Assembly: GCF_000173975.1 (NCBI RefSeq)
Contig: NZ_ACEP01000106.1
Coordinates: forward strand, 31,998 to 95,997
Length of the DNA: 64,000 nucleotides
Direction of reading: 5' to 3'
DNA from: Anaerobutyricum hallii DSM 3353
GTDB lineage: Bacteria; Bacillota; Clostridia; Lachnospirales; Lachnospiraceae
The translations under genes were made by a program, and so were the position numbers. The notes under the pieces were generated by a model. The model was given only the letters and a program-made list of their open reading frames with translations, made no database searches and had not been told where the DNA came from. Below are positions 56,523 through 64,000 of the stretch, piece by piece. Within the stretch, counting starts at the first letter, position 1; each line of letters starts with the position of its first letter.

Positions 56523-58676
56523 TTGAATACAAATAAAATATTCGCAGGGTGCTTTAATTTCTTTCGCAAATGGAAAGTGAAAAAGAATCAGATTACCCTG
56601 ATAGAGAAATTAAATACCGGGGGTACAGGAAGCCTGTTTGAGATAAAAAACGAATGTGAAAAAAGAGGGTTACCTTTTCATTTTAATATCATTACGCATG
56701 CAGATTATGAAGTGAGTCTACGTAATCTGGGAGGCTTGCTAAAGCTTTTTACTATAAAGGCTTTTCGAATGGCGACTTCATCCCATATTTTTTTGAATGA
56801 CAATTTTTTGCCGCTTGGATATATGAAGCTGTCGGATGAGACAAAGGTAGTTCAGCTTTGGCATGGGATGGGATCTTTTAAGAAGTTTGGCGGTTCATCG
56901 GAGACGAACCCGGAAGTTTTAAAGGAGCTTAAAGCGGCAACGAAAAATACAGACCACATACTGGCAAGTTCAGAAAATATCAGGGACAACTATGCAGAGG
57001 CTTTTATAGCACCGAAAGAAAAGGTGATCTGTATCGGATGTCCACAGGTGGACTATTTTTTCAGAGATCATGATATTGCTGCGTGGAAGGAAGAGCTTAG
57101 TGAACAATATCCGGAAATGAAAGGAAAGAAGCTTGTTCTTTATGCGCCGACTTTTCGTGGGGAGGAAGAACATGATAAAAAGCTTTTAGAAGCGTTTGAT
57201 TTTGATGCATTTCAGAAAGAACTTGGGAAAGACTATTTCTTAATGGTACGTCTTCATCCGCAGATTCAGTCTGCAAAAGTGCCGGATACCGTAGCAAATA
57301 TGACCGATTATCCGAATGTCCGCAAACTTCTTTGCATGACGGACATTTTAATTGCGGATTATTCTTCGATTGCAGTAGAATATTCTCTTTTAAACCGTCA
57401 GATCATCCTTTATGCATTTGACAAAGAATGGTATTTAAGTAAAGACCGAGGTTTTTATTTTGATTATGAAAAGACGGCACCCGGTCCGATCGTAGAAAAT
57501 ATGCAGGATTTGATTGACTGTATTAAAAATAAACAGTGGGATATTGCGAAAGTAGAGAAATTTGCACATCTTCACAACGATTATTTTGATGACAAATCTG
57601 CGGAGAGAGTGGTAGACTATTATTTCGGCAATGGCAAAAAGCTGCCGAATTCTGCGTCAGAACCGGAACCATTCTATGAAGAGTGGAATCAATATCGCCC
57701 AAAACACCGCAGAAAGAGAAATCCTGACAGCATCAGCCAGAATATTTTTGATAATGCTTCCGGCAAAAGCCAGAACGGAAAACTCCCCGAAAAATGGGCA
57801 ACACAGGATGCCGAAGAAGCCGTAAACTCCTGGGAGTCTGAGCGCAAAAAGCAAAGAAAAAGACAGCAGCAAAAGGCGAGAATGCAGGAAAAGTTAAAAC
57901 AGCAGACAGCAAACGTAACTAAGCAAAAGAATAAGAAAAATAACAATTTTATATCGGGTATAGATAAGTTAACATCAAAAAAAGAAAAAGATATAAATAA
58001 ACAAAAACAATTAAAGTTACAAAATCAAGAAGAAAAAAGTACAAAAGAAACCTCAGAAGAAATAAAATCACGAAAGGAACATAGAATGAAAGTAATCGTA
58101 GGATTGGGTAATCCAACAGACCAGTATAAAGGAACAAGACACAATGTAGGATATATGGCGATTGACCGTATCGCAGAGGCAAATCGAATCAATATTAATC
58201 AGCATAAGTTCAAGGCAATGGTAGGAAGTGGTATCATCGGTGGCAGCAAAGTTCTTCTCGTAAAACCATTAACTTATATGAACTTAAGCGGCGAAAGCAT
58301 TAGGCCAATCATGGATTTCTATAAGCTGGATTTAAGCGACATCCTCGTAATTTATGATGATATCAGTTTAGAGCCTGGAATGCTTCGTCTTCGCACGAAA
58401 GGAAGTGCCGGCGGACATAATGGAATGAAGAGCATTATCAAACATTTAGGAGGAGACACTTTTCCACGAATCCGTGTCGGTATCGGCGGCGAAAAACATC
58501 CGGGACAGGATCTCGCAGATTATGTTCTTGGACATTTCAAAGACGACGAAAAAGAACTGCTCTCCGATGCATTAGACAAAGCTGAAAAAGCAGCAGAACT
58601 TTTTGCACAGGATGAATTTTCAGAAGCTATGAACAAATATAGCGTAGGAAAGAAGAAGAGAAAAACTTTGGAATAG
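56523..58676 (+). CDS. Glycerophosphotransferase-like protein fused in frame to peptidyl-tRNA hydrolase
   Basis: 717 codons without a stop, starting at TTG nine bases after GGAGG. Residues 1-370 form a CDP-glycerol glycerophosphotransferase (TagF-type) domain: 'VVQLWHGMGSFKKFGGSSET', 'ILASSENIRDNYAEAF', 'LVLYAPTFRGEEEH', 'MVRLHPQIQSA', 'ILIADYSSIAVEYSLL'. It has no membrane helix. Residues 375-521 are a Lys/Gln/Glu-rich linker. Residues 522-717 are a complete Pth. A ribosome binding site and ATG before Pth (see next entry) mean Pth can also be made alone. The donor is probably CDP-glycerol or a related CDP-polyol; the acceptor is a teichoic-type polymer or glycan. Confidence 0.8.
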   Translation: MNTNKIFAGCFNFFRKWKVKKNQITLIEKLNTGGTGSLFEIKNECEKRGLPFHFNIITHADYEVSLRNLGGLLKLFTIKAFRMATSSHIFLNDNFLPLGYMKLSDETKVVQLWHGMGSFKKFGGSSETNPEVLKELKAATKNTDHILASSENIRDNYAEAFIAPKEKVICIGCPQVDYFFRDHDIAAWKEELSEQYPEMKGKKLVLYAPTFRGEEEHDKKLLEAFDFDAFQKELGKDYFLMVRLHPQIQSAKVPDTVANMTDYPNVRKLLCMTDILIADYSSIAVEYSLLNRQIILYAFDKEWYLSKDRGFYFDYEKTAPGPIVENMQDLIDCIKNKQWDIAKVEKFAHLHNDYFDDKSAERVVDYYFGNGKKLPNSASEPEPFYEEWNQYRPKHRRKRNPDSISQNIFDNASGKSQNGKLPEKWATQDAEEAVNSWESERKKQRKRQQQKARMQEKLKQQTANVTKQKNKKNNNFISGIDKLTSKKEKDINKQKQLKLQNQEEKSTKETSEEIKSRKEHRMKVIVGLGNPTDQYKGTRHNVGYMAIDRIAEANRININQHKFKAMVGSGIIGGSKVLLVKPLTYMNLSGESIRPIMDFYKLDLSDILVIYDDISLEPGMLRLRTKGSAGGHNGMKSIIKHLGGDTFPRIRVGIGGEKHPGQDLADYVLGHFKDDEKELLSDALDKAEKAAELFAQDEFSEAMNKYSVGKKKRKTLE
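58086..58676 (+). CDS. pth: Peptidyl-tRNA hydrolase (internal start within the fusion)
   Basis: 196 residues if started at the internal ATG 58086, seven bases after GAAAGGAA. This is the normal Pth length. Catalytic residues are present: Asn10 and His20 in 'VGLGNPTDQYKGTRHNVGY', and Asp93-type in 'LVIYDDISLEPGMLRLR', plus 'GSAGGHNGMKSI'. It releases tRNA from dropped-off peptidyl-tRNA and is essential. The in-frame link to the upstream domain is therefore probably an in-frame overlap or a recent stop-codon loss; both fused and free forms are possible. Confidence 0.93.
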   Translation: MKVIVGLGNPTDQYKGTRHNVGYMAIDRIAEANRININQHKFKAMVGSGIIGGSKVLLVKPLTYMNLSGESIRPIMDFYKLDLSDILVIYDDISLEPGMLRLRTKGSAGGHNGMKSIIKHLGGDTFPRIRVGIGGEKHPGQDLADYVLGHFKDDEKELLSDALDKAEKAAELFAQDEFSEAMNKYSVGKKKRKTLE

Positions 58677-58764
58677 GAGAAAATATTTTTCCGTTGCGCT
58701 ATAAATAATAGTAAAAGCAAGCATGCAACAGAAAAGTGCAACAACCAAAATAAAAGGAGGTATC

Positions 58765-61700
58765 ATGAAAACTTTATCAAACCCTCTTTTAAAATTCGAT
58801 ACTTATATTGATATAAAAACCGCAATGAGCCAACAGGCTTATCCCATCGTCCTGAATGGTTGTGTTGATTCTCAAAAAGCACACTTTATTCCAAATTTGG
58901 GGGAGGATTTTCCTTGTCGGTTTGTGTTGACGTATAAAGAAGAGAAGGCGAAGGAGCTGTATCAGGATTTGAGTTTTTTTGATCCGAATACGGTGCTGTA
59001 TCCTTCGAGAGATGTGCTGTTTTACAGTGCAGATGTGCATAGTAATCACATTGAGCGGCAGCGAATGGACATTTTAAAAAAGATTGTGGAGGGAAAGCCT
59101 CTCACGATTGTTGCCTGTCTTGATGTGTTTATGGAGAAAATGATTCCGTTTGAGGAGTTTAAGGAGCATTGCCTGACGATTGATTTTGAATCAATTATTG
59201 ATACAGATGCATTAAAACTCAAGCTTTCAGAGCTTGGATATGAAAACAGTGGCCTGGTGGAAGCGCCAGGGCAGTTCGGTATCCGAGGGGGAATCATTGA
59301 CATTTTCCCGTTGACGGAGGAACTTCCGGTTCGAATTGAGCTGTGGGGGGATGAAGTGGATTCCATCCGCTCTTTTGATACGGAAACGCAGCGAAGTGTG
59401 GAAAAGCTGGACGAGGTTCAGGTATACCCTGCGACAGAAATGATTCTTTCAAGAAATAAGATTGGTGAGGCAGTTCGCCGAATGAAGGAAGAGTATAAGA
59501 AGCAGGAAGAAGCATTTAAGAAGAGAAAGCGTTTTGCGGAAAAAGAACGTCTTCGGAAGATGACGGTAAGGACAGAGGAGGAACTTCTTTCTTTTGGAAC
59601 AGCAGAGGGAAGTGAGGCATTATTGTCCTATTTTTATGAGAAAACGGTTTCATTTCTTGAATATTTACCAGAAAATACACTCTTTTTCATTGATGAACCG
59701 CATCGTGTTCTGGAAAAAGGAAAGACATATGAGGAAGAATTTTTCCTTTGTATGCAGAGTCGATTAGAAGGTGGATATGTGCTGCCGGGACAGGCGGATT
59801 TGCTGTTTGGATATGAGGAGATTCTGTCAAAAGTGATGGTGGGACCGCTTATTTTGCTCAGTTCTGTTATTCAGGATTACGCTTTTTACAAGCCGAAAAC
59901 CACTTGTGATATCGAGGCAAAGTCCATTTTTTCATATAATAATAGTTTTGACCAGCTTATCAAGGATTTAGAACACTGGAAAAAGCAAAATTACAGGATT
60001 TTGCTGCTTTCTTCTTCAACAACAAGGGCGAAGCGTCTTGCAGAAAATATCAGGGATTATGGTCTGCTTGCGTATTTTGCAGCTGATTTTGACCGCACGA
60101 TTGCACCGGGGGAGATTATGGTGGCGAGTGGCCGACTTGGAAATGGTTTTGAGTACCCGACGCTTAAATTTGTCGTTTTGTCCGAAAAAGACATTTTCAA
60201 GGAAAGAAAGGCCAAAAAGCCGAAGAAGAAAAGCCAGTACAGTGGCCAGAAAATCAATTCTCTTTCGGAGATTTCAGTCGGTGATTATGTTGTCCATGAA
60301 AAATATGGACTCGGTATTTACCGTGGCATGGAAAAAATTGAGTCCGATGGAATTACGAAAGATTACATCAATATTGAATACAAAGATGCGAGTAATCTTT
60401 TTGTTCCGGCATCACAGCTTGAACTCATTCAGAAATATTCGAATTTAAGTGCAAGAAAGCCAAAACTGAATAAGCTTGGCGGCACAGAATGGGAAAAGAC
60501 GAAAAGCCGGGTGCGCTCACAGGTGCAGATTGCGGCACAGGATCTGGTAAAACTTTATGCCGAGAGGCAGGCAAAAGAAGGCTACGCTTACGGCAAAGAT
60601 ACCGTCTGGCAAAAAGAATTTGAAGAATTATTTCCATATGAGGAAACAGAAGATCAGTTAAGCGCGATTGAAGATACCAAGCGTGACATGGAAAGTCATC
60701 GAATTATGGACCGTCTTATCTGCGGAGACGTTGGATATGGAAAGACCGAGGTCGCAATCCGAGCGGCATTTAAGGCAGTTATGGACAGCAAACAGGTAGT
60801 TTATCTTGTACCGACAACCATTTTAGCACAGCAGCATTACAATTCATTTAAAGAAAGAATGGAACATTATCCAGTCGAGATTGCCATGCTTTCTCGTTTT
60901 TGCACGCCAAAAGAACAAAAACGTATTTTTGATGGACTGAAAAACGGAACGATTGACATTGTCATCGGCACACATAAAGTTCTTTCAAAAAATATCAAAT
61001 ACAAGAATCTCGGACTCCTTATTATTGATGAGGAACAGCGTTTTGGCGTAAAACAGAAAGAAAAAATCAAGCAGCTGAAGAAAGATGTTGACGTTCTGGC
61101 ATTGTCCGCAACCCCAATTCCAAGAACCCTGCACATGAGTCTTGCCGGAATCCGTGACATGAGTGTTCTTGAAGTTCCACCAGTGGACCGCCGGGCAATT
61201 CAGACATACGTTATGGAGTACAACGAGGAACTTGTCCGCGAAGCAATCGAACGAGAACTTGGCAGAGGCGGACAGGTATACTATGTATACAATCGAGTCA
61301 ACAATATCGATGAAGTAGCAGCAGGCTTACAACGGCTTTTACCAAATGCCACAGTAGAGTATGCACACGGGCAAATGGGCGAGCGCCAGCTTGAAACGAT
61401 TATGTCCGGCTTTATCAATAAAGAAATAGATGTTTTAGTCTCCACGACCATCATCGAAACTGGACTCGACATCCCAAATGTTAACACGATGATTATTCAG
61501 GATGCACAGTTATTTGGCCTTTCCCAGCTTTATCAGCTAAGAGGCCGTGTCGGCCGTTCCAACCGAACTGCATACGCATTCTTAATGTATAGAAGAAACT
61601 CTATCTTAAAAGAAGAAGCCGAAAAACGATTAAAAGCTATCCGTGAATTCACTGACTTAGGAAGTGGTTTCAAAATCGCTATGCGTGACCTCGAAATCCG

Positions 61701-62286
61701 TGGGGCCGGGAATCTTCTTGGTGCAGAACAATCCGGTCATATGGAATCCGTCGGATACGATCTTTACTGCAAAATGCTCAACGAGGCCGTATTAACAATG
61801 AAAGGCGAACAGCAGGAAGTCGATACATTTACCACATCCATCGACCTGTCCATCGATGCTTACATTCCGGAAACCTACATCAAGAGCGAATCCGAAAAAC
61901 TCTCCTGGTATAAACGAATCGCAACTATCGAGACGCAGGAAGAATCCGAGGACATGATCGAAGAAATGACCGACCGTTACGGTGATACACCAGCACCACT
62001 CATCCGCCTCATGGACGTTGCACTCCTTAGAGAAGAAGCCCATCAGGCATGGCTTCTTTCCATCGAGCAGAAAGGAAGCAAAATCCTGTTTACCATGAAC
62101 CCACGGGCGAAAGTTCGCGTTGAAGAAATTGACGGTTTCCTCAAACAGTACCGCAACAAGATGAAAATAAAACCAGAAGCGAATCCGGTGTTTGTGTTCG
62201 AATCTACAGGGATACCGAAAAAAGACTTACTGGCAAAAGTCAGGGAAATCATTGGGGAAATCCAAAAACTACAGGATAAATCCTGA
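58765..62286 (+). CDS. mfd: Transcription-repair coupling factor
   Basis: 1173 residues from the ATG at 58765, after AAAGGAGG. UvrB-like N-terminal region ('APGQFGIRGGIIDIFPL'), RNA polymerase-interacting domain ('VGDYVVHEKYGLGIYRGME'), and a superfamily 2 translocase with Walker A 'CGDVGYGKTEVAIRAAFKA', DEEQ box 'LLIIDEEQRFGVKQ', 'ALSATPIPRTLHMSL' and 'QLRGRVGRSNRTAYAF'. The C-terminal D7 region is present. It removes stalled RNA polymerase and recruits UvrA. Normal length. The stop is immediately followed by hairpin element F. Confidence 0.97.
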   Translation: MKTLSNPLLKFDTYIDIKTAMSQQAYPIVLNGCVDSQKAHFIPNLGEDFPCRFVLTYKEEKAKELYQDLSFFDPNTVLYPSRDVLFYSADVHSNHIERQRMDILKKIVEGKPLTIVACLDVFMEKMIPFEEFKEHCLTIDFESIIDTDALKLKLSELGYENSGLVEAPGQFGIRGGIIDIFPLTEELPVRIELWGDEVDSIRSFDTETQRSVEKLDEVQVYPATEMILSRNKIGEAVRRMKEEYKKQEEAFKKRKRFAEKERLRKMTVRTEEELLSFGTAEGSEALLSYFYEKTVSFLEYLPENTLFFIDEPHRVLEKGKTYEEEFFLCMQSRLEGGYVLPGQADLLFGYEEILSKVMVGPLILLSSVIQDYAFYKPKTTCDIEAKSIFSYNNSFDQLIKDLEHWKKQNYRILLLSSSTTRAKRLAENIRDYGLLAYFAADFDRTIAPGEIMVASGRLGNGFEYPTLKFVVLSEKDIFKERKAKKPKKKSQYSGQKINSLSEISVGDYVVHEKYGLGIYRGMEKIESDGITKDYINIEYKDASNLFVPASQLELIQKYSNLSARKPKLNKLGGTEWEKTKSRVRSQVQIAAQDLVKLYAERQAKEGYAYGKDTVWQKEFEELFPYEETEDQLSAIEDTKRDMESHRIMDRLICGDVGYGKTEVAIRAAFKAVMDSKQVVYLVPTTILAQQHYNSFKERMEHYPVEIAMLSRFCTPKEQKRIFDGLKNGTIDIVIGTHKVLSKNIKYKNLGLLIIDEEQRFGVKQKEKIKQLKKDVDVLALSATPIPRTLHMSLAGIRDMSVLEVPPVDRRAIQTYVMEYNEELVREAIERELGRGGQVYYVYNRVNNIDEVAAGLQRLLPNATVEYAHGQMGERQLETIMSGFINKEIDVLVSTTIIETGLDIPNVNTMIIQDAQLFGLSQLYQLRGRVGRSNRTAYAFLMYRRNSILKEEAEKRLKAIREFTDLGSGFKIAMRDLEIRGAGNLLGAEQSGHMESVGYDLYCKMLNEAVLTMKGEQQEVDTFTTSIDLSIDAYIPETYIKSESEKLSWYKRIATIETQEESEDMIEEMTDRYGDTPAPLIRLMDVALLREEAHQAWLLSIEQKGSKILFTMNPRAKVRVEEIDGFLKQYRNKMKIKPEANPVFVFESTGIPKKDLLAKVREIIGEIQKLQDKS

Positions 62287-62432
62287 TTGCCGCAGGCAAG
62301 GAGACGCACCCAAAGAGAGCCGATACCCTATATTTGTGACTTTAGTCGCAGCAGGTTGAATGTTCGCTTAAAGCGCTCGCATCCAACCTTTGCTCCCAGG
62401 CCACAAATATAGGGTATCGGCTCTCTTTGGGT
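62287..62432 (+). repeat. Long hairpin element F (alpha subfamily)
   Basis: The preamble TTGCCGCAGGCAAGGAGAC starts at the base right after the mfd stop. Perfect 31-base arms are at 62308-62338 and 62402-62432. Core: TTTGTGACTTTAGTCGCAGC, inner GGTTG/CAACC, then GCTCCCAGGCCACAAA. The arm sequence differs in its middle from that of element B. Confidence 0.92.
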
Positions 62433-62748
62433 ACTGTTCGTTGGCTGTAGAAGCAAAATCAGAACTTATCTTAGAGGATTTGGGGATTCTCTAATAGGTT
62501 GTGGCTTCCCGTAAAATGAGATATTAAAGATTAACATTCAAACTATGGTTACAATATCTCAACAATTTTACGATAATAATCCGGATCATAAATAACTAAT
62601 ATCAAAATCTGTATGGTAATGTAGCTAAAAATTAGCATTTTCCTGTTAATTCAAAGGAATTACTAAGTTGCTTCAAGTGTCAATCCCTCTGAAAAATAAT
62701 TTACCAGAGTTCCTGTTTCTTTCTCTAACCCTACAAACCAGAATTTAC
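62433..62748. other. AT-rich gap between element F and the foldase gene, no gene seen
   Basis: GAGATATT at 62518 and AATATCTC at 62553 can pair. On the minus strand, a frame of about 35 codons ends at 62677 ('TLVNYFSEGLTLEAT'), without a start or ribosome binding site; it might be a gene remnant. Confidence 0.4.
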
Positions 62749-62777
62749 TTGTTGTATTCTTCCTTTTGTACTATAAT
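62749..62777 (+). promoter_or_regulatory. Sigma-A promoter of the foldase gene
   Basis: TTGTTG (62749-62754), a 17-base spacer, TATAAT (62772-62777), 34 bases before the start codon. Confidence 0.7.
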
Positions 62778-62811
62778 AGAAAAATGTAGTGTAAAATTAT
62801 AGGAGGTTCAA

Positions 62812-63975
62812 ATGAAAGCGAAATTAACAAAAGTTCTTTCCCTCGTTCTTGTAGTAATCATGGCCCTGAGTCTCATGACCGGCTGTTCTACATCAAGCAG
62901 TGGAAAAGGAACAAAAACACAGGATGGAAATAAAGTTTTATTCAGCTATGACGGAACAGATGTCACATTAAAAGAAGCATGGTTGTATGCTAAGATGCTT
63001 AGCGCACAGTATGAGCAGACTTATAGCAGTTACTATGGAAGTGACTTCTGGAGTATGTCCATGGGTAAAGACGATGATGGGAATGACCAGACATTTGAAG
63101 AGTATGTAAAAAAGCAAGTTATTTCCCAGATGAAACAGAACATCATCCTTATCAAAAAGGCAGATAAGTATGACTGTAAGTTAACTCATTCAGAAAAACA
63201 GCAGTGCAGTGATTCTGCACTTTCCTATTATCAGGATAAGACTGGTAAAAAGGTTATGAAAGAATGTGGTGCTACTCGTGAAGATGTAGAAAAAATCTAT
63301 GAAGACAGTACACTTGCTTCTAAGGTTCAGAAGAAGATTGAAAGCAAAGAAAAAGTTACAGTAACAGACGATGAAGCAAGAAAGTCCACAATCTACAGAG
63401 TTGTATTTGCCACAACAAAGACAGGTGATAACGGCCAGACAACAGAAATGAGTAAAAAAGAGAAAAAGGCCGTGAAAGCAAAAGCAGAAAAAGCTCTCAA
63501 AGAAATCCAGAGCGGCAAGAAGACAATTAAGAAAGTTGCCAAAGAACAGAATTACTCCAACACAGATGAATCCTATGCAGCAGGCGAATCCGAAGAGGGA
63601 GAAGCTTTCGAAAAAGTAATGAAGAGCATGAAAGATGGCGATATTGCAGATAAAGTCTTAGAATGTGACAACGGATACGTTATCGCTAAACTTGTTGCTT
63701 ACACAGATAAAGAAGAAACAGCAAGCAATAAGAAAACTTTAAAAGAAAAGAAACAGTCCGAAGCTTTCCAGAAGAAATATGACAACTGGACTAAGAAACT
63801 TGAGAAGAAATGGGACTATAATAAAGATGTAGACCAGAAACTCTGGGCACAGGTATCTTTAAAGAGTGCGGATTCCACAGCTACAGAGACATCAACAGAG
63901 ACAACAGCAGCTTCCAGTGAAGCTTCTACAACAGAAGCCTCTAGTGAAGCTACAACAGCAGCTAAATCTAAATAG
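62812..63975 (+). CDS. PrsA/SurA-like exported peptidyl-prolyl isomerase lipoprotein
   Basis: 387 residues. Lipoprotein signal with lipobox 'MTGC' near residues 22-25. A SurA-N-like helical region (about 45-185), then a parvulin-like region (about 195-310: 'IYRVVFATTKTGDNG', 'KAEKALKEIQSGKKTIKKVA', 'VMKSMKDGDIADKVLECDNG') and a Ser/Thr/Glu-rich tail. Some parvulin motifs such as GGxLG are replaced here by 'AAGESEEGEAF', so isomerase activity is uncertain and a chaperone role is more secure. AGGAGG precedes the ATG. Confidence 0.85.
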   Translation: MKAKLTKVLSLVLVVIMALSLMTGCSTSSSGKGTKTQDGNKVLFSYDGTDVTLKEAWLYAKMLSAQYEQTYSSYYGSDFWSMSMGKDDDGNDQTFEEYVKKQVISQMKQNIILIKKADKYDCKLTHSEKQQCSDSALSYYQDKTGKKVMKECGATREDVEKIYEDSTLASKVQKKIESKEKVTVTDDEARKSTIYRVVFATTKTGDNGQTTEMSKKEKKAVKAKAEKALKEIQSGKKTIKKVAKEQNYSNTDESYAAGESEEGEAFEKVMKSMKDGDIADKVLECDNGYVIAKLVAYTDKEETASNKKTLKEKKQSEAFQKKYDNWTKKLEKKWDYNKDVDQKLWAQVSLKSADSTATETSTETTAASSEASTTEASSEATTAAKSK

Positions 63976-63979
63976 GAAT

Positions 63980-64000
63980 TTGCCGCAGGCAAAGGAGACA
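63980..64000 (+). repeat. Start of a further hairpin element (G), cut by the window edge
   Basis: TTGCCGCAGGCAAAGGAGAC, four bases after the foldase stop, matches the preamble that leads elements B and F. The rest lies beyond base 64000. Confidence 0.6.

Noticed and set aside
62660..62765. A gene remnant on the minus strand ending 'TLVNYFSEGLTLEAT'
   Set aside because: Only about 35 codons, no start, no ribosome binding site, no homologue I recognise. Mentioned in the gap entry only.

Overview
The window looks like a low-GC Gram-positive anaerobe of the Clostridia, most probably Lachnospiraceae. The grounds are AGGAGG-type ribosome binding sites, near-consensus sigma-A promoters with 17-base spacers, split transketolase halves, an Na+-type ATP synthase c subunit, a GlgC/GlgD pair, SpoVG, MecA and a CwlD-like amidase. 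I cannot name the species. No rRNA, tRNA, CRISPR array or intact transposase gene was seen.

Layout. 1-10.3 kb: a sugar operon with a LacI-type regulator (5' end cut by the window), an L-fucose-isomerase-like enzyme, a two-subunit transketolase, an FGGY kinase, and a ribose-type ABC importer carrying a DUF2291 lipoprotein. The enzyme set fits isomerase > kinase > transketolase and is a candidate D-apiose route. 10.4-16.5 kb: gdpP-rplI-dnaB, a MerR-like protein and a small 2[4Fe-4S] ferredoxin. 16.7-22.6 kb: a YARHG protein, then an FMN riboswitch and ribD-ribE-ribBA-ribH, then a DUF1858 protein. 23.2-25.5 kb (minus strand): mecA and a CwlD-like amidase. 25.7-34.4 kb: sua5, a phosphatase-like protein lacking its catalytic residues, AtpZ/AtpI-like proteins and the complete atpBEFHAGDC operon. 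34.8-46.4 kb: mixed cell-envelope and housekeeping genes (GNAT, DivIVA-like, a broken surface protein, HAD phosphatase, methyltransferase, a large membrane-anchored protein with a dead C39-like domain, TraX, PBP1A). 46.4-47.4 kb: a compact locus with a 27-residue holin-like toxin ORF and two predicted structured RNAs, bracketed by inverted repeats. 47.4-53.0 kb (minus strand): divergent prs, dnaD-dnaI below a DnaA-box cluster, and murC. 53.4-64 kb: glgC-glgD-spoVG, an in-frame glycerophosphotransferase::Pth fusion, mfd, and a PrsA-like foldase.

The most unusual feature is a dispersed family of long hairpin elements. At least nine complete or partial copies, plus a likely tenth cut by the right edge, sit just downstream of genes. 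Each has a conserved core and outer arms of about 28-40 bp whose sequence differs between copies while complementarity is kept, so pairing appears to be what is preserved. A second repeat family of 160 bp has terminal inverted repeats and TA flanks, like an IS630/mariner-type MITE. One copy supplies the last base of a host gene's stop codon.
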